A DNA stretch of 51,080 nt, taken from Syntrophus aciditrophicus (GTDB lineage Bacteria; Desulfobacterota; Syntrophia; Syntrophales; UBA5619). The stretch covers positions 1-51,080 of the forward strand of contig DYTH01000006.1 of assembly GCA_020726025.1 (NCBI GenBank), given 5' to 3'. The stretch's first letter is position 1, and every line of letters begins with the position of its first letter. The notes below the pieces were generated by a model. That model saw nothing but the letters and a program-made list of their open reading frames with translations. It did not search any database and was not told the origin of the DNA. Made by a program: the position numbers and the translations under genes. Below, one piece after another: positions 35,347 through 43,389 of this stretch.

Positions 35347-35382
35347 GACATATTCGAATGATAACAATTGAGATTCGTTAAA

Positions 35383-36990
35383 ATGTTCCCAACGGCGCAG
35401 CGCATTGCAAGTTCCATTGGCGCAAAGTTTTTTGTGATACTCGTCTTTTTATTGATAGTTTCCTTTGGCGTTATCATCTATCTGAATGTCTATTTCCTGA
35501 CCAATTTTTGCCGCGAGGCCGGTGTCCATAACGCCATCAAGGTGAGCAACCTCATAAAAAGAGCCACGTATCACAGCATGCTGGAGAATTGCCGTTCCGA
35601 TTTGACCAATACGATTGCAAGTATCGGGAAGGAAGAGGAGTTTCAGGGGATAAGGATATACAATAAGTTAGGCGTCATCGCCTTTTCGGACAAACCGGAA
35701 GAGGTTGGCAAGGTCGCGGACAAGAGGGCGGAGCAGTGCTATATCTGCCATGCGGAAGAGCCGGCGAAGGGTCTTGTGCCTACAAAAGATTTAACGCGGA
35801 TATTTACTTCCAGCGACGGAACACGCGTTCTGGGACTCATCAGCCCGATTGAAAACTCGCCGGAGTGCTTTAACGCCGCCTGCCACGCCCATTCATCGAA
35901 GGACAGCCTGCTGGGAATTCTTGATGTAAAATTGTCGCTTAAGGATGGCGACCGGCGGATTGCATTAACGCGTAACCGTATGATATTCTATTCAGCCCTT
36001 TTGATATTGATAACCGTTCTGGTTAAGGGGTACTTTATTCGGAGGATGATCCATAACCCGATAAAAAAACTGAACGATGCCACGGACGAAGTCGCCAATC
36101 TCAATCTTGATCACAAGGTCGATGTAAAATCAAATGATGAATTTGGTAAGCTTTCAAAATCGTTTAATAAAATGACGACGGAACTCAAGGAGGCCAATCA
36201 GGCGGTTAAAAACTGGTACACCCAACTGGAGGACAGGGTTCGTGAAAAGACACTGGAGCTGGAGAAGGCCGAAGCCCAGTTGATTATGGCTGAAAAGATG
36301 GCTTCGATGGGGGAGCTGTCGGCGATGGTTGCCCATGAAATAAATAACCCCCTTTCAGGGATTCTCTCCTATGCAAAGGTTTCATCCCGCTATCTCGAGC
36401 GCGGCGACAATGACCCTGAGGCGCTGGAGGCGGTGCGTAAGAACCTTGCCTTTATCAGCGAGGAAACGAAGCGCTGCGGCAATATCGTAAAAAGCCTGCT
36501 GATATTTTCCAGAAGGGGGTCCGGAGATTTTAAGGAAGAGCATCTTGCCGAAATAATTGAGAACAGCATCATGGTGATAGACCACGCTATCATGATGAAG
36601 GAACTTAAATTTGTCAAGGAGATGGATTGTGATCATGATTTTATCCGTTGTGATGCGGGTGGCATCCAGCAGGTTTTTGTGGCGCTGATCGTCAATGCCA
36701 TTGAGGCTACCCCCAAAGGAGGGACAATCACTGTAAAGGTGGAATGCGCAGCTCAGAGTGAGATTTTGATTGCCGAGGTGTCTGATACAGGCCGGGGAAT
36801 TCCCGATCAGATATTACCCCACATCTTTGAGCCGTTTGTATCAACCAAAACGAAGGGAACCGGTTTAGGGCTTGCCATGGTCTATGGGATTGTGCAGCAG
36901 CATAGCGGTTCTATTGATGTCAAGACAGTTGAGGATGAGGGCGCCATTTTCACAGTCAGGCTGCCGAGAAATCCACCCCCCAAAAACTGA
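35383..36990 (+). CDS. sensor histidine kinase with periplasmic heme-c motifs (1)
   Basis: A 535-residue membrane kinase. Helix 1 (~17-40) and helix 2 (~200-220) bracket a periplasmic sensor of ~160 residues that holds CYICH (119-123, canonical heme-c motif) and CFNAACH (162-168, CX4CH as in cytochrome c3). A HAMP domain, a coiled-coil linker, HisKA with phosphorylatable His318 in AHEINNPLSG, and a C-terminal ATPase domain (VNAIEAT, DTGRGIP, GTGLGLAMV) follow. The sensor should bind one or two c-type hemes and report redox state or a gas ligand; this is inferred. The ATG at 35383 is preferred over a TTG at 35368 because it aligns exactly with the start of the paralogue downstream; its ribosome site is weak. 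It may be co-transcribed with the cytochrome. A terminator-like hairpin follows the gene. Confidence 0.93.
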   Translation: MFPTAQRIASSIGAKFFVILVFLLIVSFGVIIYLNVYFLTNFCREAGVHNAIKVSNLIKRATYHSMLENCRSDLTNTIASIGKEEEFQGIRIYNKLGVIAFSDKPEEVGKVADKRAEQCYICHAEEPAKGLVPTKDLTRIFTSSDGTRVLGLISPIENSPECFNAACHAHSSKDSLLGILDVKLSLKDGDRRIALTRNRMIFYSALLILITVLVKGYFIRRMIHNPIKKLNDATDEVANLNLDHKVDVKSNDEFGKLSKSFNKMTTELKEANQAVKNWYTQLEDRVREKTLELEKAEAQLIMAEKMASMGELSAMVAHEINNPLSGILSYAKVSSRYLERGDNDPEALEAVRKNLAFISEETKRCGNIVKSLLIFSRRGSGDFKEEHLAEIIENSIMVIDHAIMMKELKFVKEMDCDHDFIRCDAGGIQQVFVALIVNAIEATPKGGTITVKVECAAQSEILIAEVSDTGRGIPDQILPHIFEPFVSTKTKGTGLGLAMVYGIVQQHSGSIDVKTVEDEGAIFTVRLPRNPPPKN

Positions 36991-37016
36991 TTCAGCCGTG
37001 AGAGGCTGAAAATTTT
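36991..37016 (+). terminator. intrinsic terminator-like hairpin after kinase 1
   Basis: TTCAGCC pairs with GGCTGAA around a 6-base loop immediately after the kinase stop codon, followed by AATTTTG. A short stem with a moderate T-run; partial termination is likely. Confidence 0.6.
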
Positions 37017-37036
37017 GATCCATGTTCAAATACCCC

Positions 37037-37065
37037 TTGCAAAAGAGGAATCTCTGCTCTATAGA
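37037..37065 (+). promoter_or_regulatory. candidate promoter in the inter-kinase spacer
   Basis: TTGCAA (37037-37042), a 17-base spacer, and TATAGA (37060-37065). Transcription would start near 37072, leading either to a ~110-nt RNA ending at the terminator at 37184 or, on read-through, to kinase 2. Confidence 0.5.
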
Positions 37066-37071
37066 CACTGG

Positions 37072-37184
37072 ACAGTTGGCCAGGGCTTTATTAAAATTAT
37101 ATGTTGGGCCTGATGGTAATTTTGATGAGAGAATTTTACGACACCAACCCGCAACCATTGAAAATGGATGTGGGTTTTTTGTTT
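37072..37184 (+). ncRNA. candidate small RNA or attenuated leader
   Basis: Defined only by the promoter-like sequence upstream and the strong intrinsic terminator at its end. The ~113-nt transcript would fold into an AT-rich stem-loop followed by the terminator hairpin. No match to a riboswitch class was recognised. It could be an independent sRNA or the 5' leader controlling kinase 2. Confidence 0.35.
37147..37184 (+). terminator. strong intrinsic terminator inside the inter-kinase spacer
   Basis: The 29-nt segment 37147-37175 folds with 12 of 13 positions paired (one A-A mismatch, one G-T) around a GAA loop and is followed by TTTTT, G, TTT. It lies ~110 bases before kinase 2, with no protein gene ending there. 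Confidence 0.75.
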
Positions 37185-37293
37185 CTGGATGGATGCAAAG
37201 AACCTTCTTTCCAATGGATCTTTTCGTTTGAAGGTACGTCATTCTCCCTGAATGATTTCCGGCAAAGGATTTTTCTTCACGAAGGGCTTGCCC

Positions 37294-38862
37294 ATGCTTC
37301 AAAGGATTAAGCGTATCGCCAATTCCATAGGCATGAAGTTTTTTATCATACTCGTGTCACTTTTGGCGGTTGCGTTTGGTGTTATCATATACACGAACGT
37401 CTATTTTCTTACCGACCATTTTCGGAAAGATGCTGTCCGCAATGCGGTAAAAGTCAGCAACCTGATAAAAAGGGCCACCTATTACAGCATGCTGGAGAAT
37501 CGCCGGTGCGATTTGACAAATACCATTGCCAACATAGGCAAAGAACCGGAATTCCGGGGGGTGAGGATATACAATAAGCTGGGCGTCATTGCCTTTTCCG
37601 ACAAGCCTGAGGAAGTGGGCAAGGTGGCGGATAAAAGGGCCGAGCAGTGTTATGTGTGTCACACGGAGGAGCCCGCGAAGGGTGTCGTTCCGACAAAGGA
37701 TTTGACGCGTACATTCAGGGTGGATGATGGGTACCGTGTTATGGGGCTCATCAGTCCCATCGAGAATTCACCGGAATGTTTCAATGCCGCCTGTCACGCC
37801 CATTCTTCCCAGGGGAGTCTGCTGGGAATTCTGGATGTAAAGCTCTCCCTCCAGGATGGAGACGAGAGGATCATTGCGACACGCAACAAGATGATCCTCT
37901 ATTCCGTTTTTCTCATCCTGATTACCGTTCTGGTCAAAGGTTATTTCATATACAGGATGATTCACAATCCTATAAAAAAACTGAACGACGCCACAAAAGA
38001 GGTTGCCAATCTCAATCTTGACTACAAGGTGGACATAAAATCAAACGACGAGCTGGGAAATCTGGCCAAATCCTTCAATGCCATGACTGCCCATATACGC
38101 CAGGAGGCCAGTGAGCTCGAAAAGGCGCAGTCCCAGTTGATCATGGCCGAGAAAATGGCTTCAATGGGAGAGCTTTCGGCGATGGTTGCCCATGAGATAA
38201 ACAACCCGCTGTCCGGGATTCTTTCCTATGCCAGGGTTTCTTCCCGTTATCTTGAACGGGGCAGTGGCGATCCTGAAGCACTGGAATCTGTTCGGAAAAA
38301 CCTCGCCTTTATCAGCGAGGAGACGAAACGGTGTGGAAATATTGTTAAGAGCCTGCTAATATTTTCCAGAAGAGGGTCTGGTGATTTCAAGAATGAGCAT
38401 CTTAACGCAATTGTCGAAAACAGCATCATGGTCATCGACCACAGCGTCAAAATGAAGGAGCTTCATTTGACCCAGGAGTTCAATTGCGATAATGATCTTA
38501 TCCGCTGTGACCCCGGGGGGATCCAGCAGGTTTTTGTGGCGCTTATCGTCAATGCCATGGAGGCGACTCCTCAGGGAGGAACGGTAGGGATAACGACCGA
38601 ATGCGACGGGCAGAATGAAAACATCACGATCAAGGTTTCAGATACCGGCAGGGGAATCCCGGATCATATTCTGCCCCATATCTTTGAGCCATTCGTATCA
38701 ACGAAGACGAAGGGTACAGGCCTTGGATTGTCCGTTGTATATGGGATTGTAAAGCAGCATGGAGGTTCCATTGAAGTCACGACCACGGAGGGTAAGGGCA
38801 CGGTTTTTATTATTATTCTTCCCCGGATTCCGCTCGTGAGTCAAAACAGTGAAACGATGTAA
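37294..38862 (+). CDS. sensor histidine kinase with periplasmic heme-c motifs (2)
   Basis: A 522-residue paralogue of the preceding kinase. The N-terminal ~240 residues align without gaps, with CYVCH at 119-123 and CFNAACH at 162-168. Two membrane helices, HAMP, HisKA (AHEINNPLSG) and an ATPase domain (DTGRGIP, GTGLGLSVV) are all present. The linker between HAMP and HisKA is about 13 residues shorter than in kinase 1, which could alter signal coupling. The ATG at 37294 with GAAGGG upstream is chosen; the frame is open to 37252. The response regulator begins 12 bp downstream. Two sensors feeding one regulator would allow two thresholds or two ligands, but partner specificity cannot be read from sequence. 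Confidence 0.93.
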   Translation: MLQRIKRIANSIGMKFFIILVSLLAVAFGVIIYTNVYFLTDHFRKDAVRNAVKVSNLIKRATYYSMLENRRCDLTNTIANIGKEPEFRGVRIYNKLGVIAFSDKPEEVGKVADKRAEQCYVCHTEEPAKGVVPTKDLTRTFRVDDGYRVMGLISPIENSPECFNAACHAHSSQGSLLGILDVKLSLQDGDERIIATRNKMILYSVFLILITVLVKGYFIYRMIHNPIKKLNDATKEVANLNLDYKVDIKSNDELGNLAKSFNAMTAHIRQEASELEKAQSQLIMAEKMASMGELSAMVAHEINNPLSGILSYARVSSRYLERGSGDPEALESVRKNLAFISEETKRCGNIVKSLLIFSRRGSGDFKNEHLNAIVENSIMVIDHSVKMKELHLTQEFNCDNDLIRCDPGGIQQVFVALIVNAMEATPQGGTVGITTECDGQNENITIKVSDTGRGIPDHILPHIFEPFVSTKTKGTGLGLSVVYGIVKQHGGSIEVTTTEGKGTVFIIILPRIPLVSQNSETM

Positions 38863-38874
38863 AGGAGATTGTCT

Positions 38875-40242
38875 GTGAAACCTGAAGAAATAGGAATATT
38901 GATCGTTGACGATGAGGCATCTGTAAGGGACTCACTGTACCAGTGGTTCAAGGCTGACGGTTATCGTGTGGATACCGCGGATGAGGGGACCAGAGCGCTG
39001 AAAAAGCTGCAGGAAAACGCGTGGGATATTGTTCTGCTTGATATAAAAATGCCCGGCATGGACGGGATTGAGCTTCAAAAAAGAATCAAGGGGATCGATA
39101 ACAATATCGTGACGATCATTATGACTGCCTATGCCTCCGTCGATACGGCGATCCAGGGCCTCAAGGACGGCGCTTTCGACTACATTACCAAACCCATCGA
39201 CCCTGATGATCTGAGCCGTCTGATCAGAAATGCGGTAGAAAAACGAAGACTCGTTACGGAAAATATACAACTGCGCCAGCACATTGAAGAGCTGCTGCTC
39301 CCCGAAGAGGTTGTGGGCGAGAGCCCGGCCATCAAGAGGGTGATGGACATGGTTGATACCGTTGCCCGCACCGACGCCACGGTCATGGTTCTCGGGGAAA
39401 GCGGGACAGGGAAGGAACTGATTGCACGGGCAATACACAGCAGAAGCTCCCGCAGGTACTTTCCGATCATCGCCATCAACTGCGGCGCCTATACCGAAGG
39501 ACTGCTGGAAAGCGAACTGTTCGGCCACGAAAAGGGTTCCTTTACCGGGGCGATGTACCGAAGAAAAGGGAAGCTCGAAATGGCCGATAAAGGCACCCTG
39601 TTTCTGGACGAGATCGGTAATATCAGCGAAAAAATGCAGATGGATCTTCTGCGCGTGATAGAAACCAAAAAATTTACCAGGCTGGGAGGCGACAAGACCA
39701 TTGATGTCGATTTCCGGATTATCTGCGCGACCAATAAAAACCTGGAGAAGGCGATTAAAGATGGGAGTTTCCGTGAGGATCTCTATTATCGTCTGAATGT
39801 TTTTTCCATTGTTTTGCCGACTTTGAAGGAACGGCGGGAAGATATCCCGCTGATTGCGAGATATTTTCTGAAACAGTATGCCCAGTCGATGAATAAGGAT
39901 GTCATTGATTTTTCACCCCAGGCCAGGGAGGCGTTCACTGGTTACGACTGGCCCGGAAATATAAGGGAGTTGAGAAATGCGGTCGAAAGGGCGGTCGTTG
40001 TGGCAAAGGGGAAATATATCCAGATCGACGATATTGCTTTTCCCTTTCCCTCCGTTTCCGCTGCCGAAGGGGTGGAATCACTCGAAGAGATGGAAAAGAG
40101 GCATATACTGAAAATACTGAACCAGACCAAAGGCAATATCGCCCAGGCCTCCGAAATTCTCGGGATAAGCCGTCTTACCCTGTACAACAAAATTGAAAAA
40201 TACAACTTCCGTAAAGACGAGTTAAACAAACAGTATCTGTGA
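38875..40242 (+). CDS. NtrC-family sigma54-dependent response regulator
   Basis: A three-domain regulator of ~455 residues. The receiver domain (ILIVDDEASVRD, phosphoacceptor Asp in LLDIKMPGMDG, Lys in TKPID) is followed by an AAA+ domain with Walker A GESGTGKE, the sigma54-contact loop as GSFTGA rather than the commoner GAFTGA, Walker B GTLFLDEIG, and a C-terminal Fis-type helix-turn-helix (GNIAQASEILGISRLTLYNKI). It should activate RNA polymerase with sigma54 when phosphorylated by one or both upstream kinases. GTG at 38875 is preferred over TTG at 38869 since AGGAG lies seven bases before it. No sigma54 promoter was found within the window, so its targets may be elsewhere. The stop overlaps the next gene's start. 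Confidence 0.96.
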   Translation: MKPEEIGILIVDDEASVRDSLYQWFKADGYRVDTADEGTRALKKLQENAWDIVLLDIKMPGMDGIELQKRIKGIDNNIVTIIMTAYASVDTAIQGLKDGAFDYITKPIDPDDLSRLIRNAVEKRRLVTENIQLRQHIEELLLPEEVVGESPAIKRVMDMVDTVARTDATVMVLGESGTGKELIARAIHSRSSRRYFPIIAINCGAYTEGLLESELFGHEKGSFTGAMYRRKGKLEMADKGTLFLDEIGNISEKMQMDLLRVIETKKFTRLGGDKTIDVDFRIICATNKNLEKAIKDGSFREDLYYRLNVFSIVLPTLKERREDIPLIARYFLKQYAQSMNKDVIDFSPQAREAFTGYDWPGNIRELRNAVERAVVVAKGKYIQIDDIAFPFPSVSAAEGVESLEEMEKRHILKILNQTKGNIAQASEILGISRLTLYNKIEKYNFRKDELNKQYL

Positions 40243-40826
40243 TGTCTTTTATTTATATTGTCCCGATTGAACTGGAAGACCATCTTTTCCTCGAAACTCT
40301 CGAAGGGTTGATCTCCGATATTTTTCAGATGAAAACCAGGAGGGCCGAGTTTAAGATAAACCTGCAGGAAGTATTTGATGGCAGGCGGTCGCAATACAAC
40401 TCTTCCATGGTGCTTCAGCAGTTGATTGCCAATCCTCCCCGCGATGCGGAAAAGATATTGGGCGTCCTTGACGTGGATCTGTTTATCCCCATACTCACAT
40501 TTGTTTTTGGCGAGGCGCAACTCGGTGGGACAGGATCTGTGGTGTCCATGCACCGTCTTCATAATCGATTTTATGGAATGGATGAAGACAGGGATTTAAC
40601 ATCCAGACGTCTGTTGAAAGAGTCTGTGCACGAATTGGGGCACACGTTTGGCCTGATTCACTGCTCGCATCCCGGATGCGTGATGAATTCGTCAACCTAT
40701 GTTGAAAATATTGATCAGAAATCGTCCGAGTTCTGTCCGCTTTGTCTCAAAGGGATAAGAAAGAGTGACGTGGACACCGCCCCTCGCAGGCTGTTCACGT
40801 TCCCCTGGCACAGCAGGAAAGGCTGA
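40242..40826 (+). CDS. amzA: archaemetzincin-type zinc metalloprotease
   Basis: A 194-residue cytoplasmic metzincin. The zinc site HELGHTFGLIH is followed by C-X4-C (CSHPGC), the Met-turn VM and, 16 residues later, CPLC, matching the archaemetzincin pattern HEXXHXXGX3CX4CXM...CXXC that adds a second structural zinc. Physiological substrates of bacterial archaemetzincins are not established. The ATG shares a base with the response regulator's TGA, so translation is coupled. Such tight linkage to a two-component system is unusual and suggests the protease belongs to the same response. It converges on the cytochrome b gene with 41 bp between. Confidence 0.93.
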   Translation: MSFIYIVPIELEDHLFLETLEGLISDIFQMKTRRAEFKINLQEVFDGRRSQYNSSMVLQQLIANPPRDAEKILGVLDVDLFIPILTFVFGEAQLGGTGSVVSMHRLHNRFYGMDEDRDLTSRRLLKESVHELGHTFGLIHCSHPGCVMNSSTYVENIDQKSSEFCPLCLKGIRKSDVDTAPRRLFTFPWHSRKG

Positions 40827-40867
40827 AAAAACGAAACTACTTTGCGGAAGGGCTGTTGTGTCCGGCG

Positions 40868-41524
40868 TTATGCGGTTCTTCCTTCCTCTTCGGATTCCTC
40901 TTCATAACCGACGATCATGGATTTGATATGGTCAAGCAGGTGATGTCCCATGGTTGTCATGTAGAGATGCACCATAAAGTTGAGAAGGCACAGGTAGGCG
41001 GCAATGACATGCACAGCATCGAGCATTCTTACGCCGCCGAAACGCTCTATTGAATCCCGAAAATAGAAGATATCACTGAAGAGTATCCCGGTTATGATAA
41101 GAGCAAGCAACACGACCGGCATGACGATGCCGTATGTCAGCTTTTGCAGGGGATTGAATTTTCCCGTGGGCGTAGCCGTGAAGGGATTCTTTTCCCCATT
41201 GAACACGCCGATGACATAGTAACGCGCCTGTTTTCCCATGAGTGCAATGTCGGAGATGCGAAACAGGTAATGCCTTATGAAACTTCCACTGACGATGATA
41301 TATGCCAGCCAGAACATAAAGGATGCCGCCAGCGCAAAACCGGCGTACTTATGGATTAAAACAGCGGTGGTGTAATCTGGAAACCATACCCCGATACTCC
41401 TGGGGATTGCCTCCGTGCCGGGCGCCCTGAGTTGTATGCCGGTAATTGTCAGCGCTATGACAATGGATGCATTGATCCAGTGCCATAGACGAATTGTCAG
41501 TGTATGAAGGTAAATTCTTTTCAT
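40868..41524 (-). CDS. cytochrome b561-like membrane subunit
   Basis: A 218-residue integral membrane protein with four predicted helices and His placed as in b-type cytochromes of the FdnI/PhsC type: LWHWIN in helix 1, IHKYAGF at the start of helix 2, and DAVHVIAAYL and FMVHLYM in the last helix. It probably ligates two b hemes and exchanges electrons with quinones. The ATG overlaps the stop of the 13-heme cytochrome by four bases, so the two are made together and probably form one complex. Confidence 0.88.
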   Translation of the reverse strand: MKRIYLHTLTIRLWHWINASIVIALTITGIQLRAPGTEAIPRSIGVWFPDYTTAVLIHKYAGFALAASFMFWLAYIIVSGSFIRHYLFRISDIALMGKQARYYVIGVFNGEKNPFTATPTGKFNPLQKLTYGIVMPVVLLALIITGILFSDIFYFRDSIERFGGVRMLDAVHVIAAYLCLLNFMVHLYMTTMGHHLLDHIKSMIVGYEEESEEEGRTA

Positions 41525-43185
41525 CTTTTTATCACCAGTATTCTTAAAACGGCATGAACCATGCAGCCGAGAAATGCCAGGATAAGCATAGTAATCCCGG
41601 CCAGATCAATGAGCTTGAAGCCCAAATTCCTGATATAGGATGTCCAGTCCTGGGGGGCCTTGTGGATAAGTTTGTCGAGATCGGCCCGGGTGATCTTTTC
41701 TTCACCGAGTACGTAAATATCGAGGGCCAGAGCCAGCGGGTAGGTTGACAGCAGCGTGCCTTTCACCGGCGTGTAAATATGTTCCTCTTTCCCGGGCAGG
41801 TTCAAGTACATCGAGTTGTAGAAGCATGCCTGCGGCGAGTGGCAGACAACGCAGTTTCTCTCCTTCAGCCTGGTGACGGAGTAATCATGGTGGACTCTGG
41901 TAACCACGATCTCCGCATCAATGGAAACGCTGATGTTCATTTTCCTGTTCAGGTCTTTCAGCAGATTGCCGATGTCATTTCCCTTTAAAATGTCTTCACT
42001 GTATTTGTCGATGACCGATCGTACCGTTATGTCGTGGCCGAAGGCGGTTTTAAAATCCTTGTAGGTCAGCGGGGCTTTTTTCTCGCCGTCCTTTTTTTCA
42101 AAAAAGAATACCATGCTTTTTTCAGACCCGGGGCTGTGGCAGGTGGTACATTCCAGATACTTGAAATGCAGAGCCGTGTTGGGCAGCCATTTATGCCGGG
42201 CCATGTAATCCTTATGGCAGCTCGAACAGACGGCGACTCTTTCCTGGGCGTTGTATTCCTTGTAGGGTTTTATCAGATGGGGGTTGTGACAGTCCGTACA
42301 GGCGGCTGAATTATTTCTGCCGTGGATGGAACTCTTATACGTATTGTAAACATTCTGATGACATTGCGAACAGACGCTATCGGAAATTTTATCCTGGGAT
42401 GTGTGACAATCGATGCATTTGACCCCGTTTTTCCCGTGGACTGTTTTTGCGAAATCCCGTATCGACGGAAATTCCGGGATGAAAATCCCTGGATCTATCT
42501 GGATGCTGTAACCCGACTCACCGTTGATTTTTGCCGTAGCGGTTGCGAACCTTGTCCGTTTGTCGTGACATTCACTGCAGTCGGCGGGTTTCGGCATGAT
42601 GCTGTGCACGTTCCCGTAGGACCAGTACTGCCGGTCGGCGCTTGCCCCCTGGAATTTATGCTCGAGCTGATATTCAAGGGCATGCCATTCGGTTTTATCA
42701 ACAAAACCGTTGCCGTCGTGGTCAACATCCTTTTTTCCCAGAATAGACGCCCCGGGAAGCTTGACGGTCACCGTTATGCCGCTTTTTTCAGGCATGCCGT
42801 GACAGGAAATGCAATTTAACGACGCAAGGTGTTTGGCGCGGGAGGGAAGTTTTTCATGGGACGCCTTTGCATGACACGATGTGCAGGTGGCTGTTTTTTC
42901 TTTACTGTGTACATTGTGACAGTCAATGCAGGCCATTTTTTTGTTTTGATGAACGCTTTTACTGAAGCTTTCCGATGCCTTGCTGTGGCATTTCTGGCAG
43001 GTGGGCTGTGAATGCTTGTGTGTGTGGGGAAAACCCGTAATCTCCGTGTGGCAGTCATTACAGGAAACCCCCTGGTGAGAAGCTGTTTTTTTGAACGATC
43101 CGTGACAATCCGTACATTGTTCGTGGGTGGGATATGCCCACAGTGGCGAGGCGAGAAAAAGAACGATCAGCACAGCAAAATGCAT
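41521..43185 (-). CDS. 13-heme membrane-anchored cytochrome c with EF-hand loop
   Basis: A 554-residue protein with a signal peptide (HFAVLIVLFLASPLWAYP), 13 CXXCH heme-c motifs, and a single C-terminal membrane helix (GITMLILAFLGCMVHAVL), so the hemes face the periplasm. A perfect EF-hand calcium loop DHDGNGFVDKTE lies at about residues 155-166 between hemes 6 and 7. A ~100-residue stretch without hemes (about 375-450) precedes the last motif, CVVCH. The start at 43185 is chosen because a G-rich ribosome site precedes it and it gives a clean signal peptide; the frame is open to 43209. It probably passes electrons to or from the b-type partner encoded by the next gene. No close named family was recognised. 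Confidence 0.9.
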   Translation of the reverse strand: MHFAVLIVLFLASPLWAYPTHEQCTDCHGSFKKTASHQGVSCNDCHTEITGFPHTHKHSQPTCQKCHSKASESFSKSVHQNKKMACIDCHNVHSKEKTATCTSCHAKASHEKLPSRAKHLASLNCISCHGMPEKSGITVTVKLPGASILGKKDVDHDGNGFVDKTEWHALEYQLEHKFQGASADRQYWSYGNVHSIMPKPADCSECHDKRTRFATATAKINGESGYSIQIDPGIFIPEFPSIRDFAKTVHGKNGVKCIDCHTSQDKISDSVCSQCHQNVYNTYKSSIHGRNNSAACTDCHNPHLIKPYKEYNAQERVAVCSSCHKDYMARHKWLPNTALHFKYLECTTCHSPGSEKSMVFFFEKKDGEKKAPLTYKDFKTAFGHDITVRSVIDKYSEDILKGNDIGNLLKDLNRKMNISVSIDAEIVVTRVHHDYSVTRLKERNCVVCHSPQACFYNSMYLNLPGKEEHIYTPVKGTLLSTYPLALALDIYVLGEEKITRADLDKLIHKAPQDWTSYIRNLGFKLIDLAGITMLILAFLGCMVHAVLRILVIKR

Positions 43186-43227
43186 ATGTCCCCCAGTCAA
43201 AACATCCAAAGGCTGACAGCACGCCGC

Positions 43228-43255
43228 ATAGTAAATGCATCCAGCTTTTTGTCAA
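43228..43255 (-). promoter_or_regulatory. promoter of the 13-heme cytochrome operon
   Basis: On the minus strand TTGACA (43250-43255) is followed by a 16-base spacer and TACTAT (43228-43233), giving a start near 43221 and a leader of about 35 nt. It appears to be sigma70-type, not sigma54. Confidence 0.65.
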
Positions 43256-43389
43256 GGATAATTTTGAACGAATTTACTTTTATATTTTAAAACGAATGGT
43301 TATGGTGAAGGGAACATGCAGGAAAAACAATCGAACAGCAGAGCCTGAAGTCTCTGTGTTTTGACGCTAAAGTTAAATTATTCAATAAG

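Larger units (their letters stand above)
36991..37293. other. 303-bp structured spacer between the two kinases
   Basis: No convincing protein gene. It contains, in order, a terminator-like hairpin, a sigma70-like promoter, an AT-rich 10-bp stem (37090-37099 with 37117-37126, one G-T pair), a strong intrinsic terminator, and a 6-bp ACCTTC/GAAGGT hairpin (37202-37235), then the ribosome site of kinase 2. The density of structure suggests a regulated leader or a small RNA. Confidence 0.6.

Noticed and set aside
33649-35367. A 572-codon minus-strand open frame antisense to the 19-heme cytochrome
   Set aside because: The plus strand encodes 19 CXXCH motifs, a signal peptide and membrane helices; the antisense frame has no recognisable domain or ribosome site and arises from codon bias. 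The same applies to the minus-strand frame at 32497-33624.
37101-37310. A 69-codon plus-strand frame overlapping the start of kinase 2
   Set aside because: It has no ribosome site, spans the strong terminator and matches no family; the kinase start is fixed by alignment to its paralogue.
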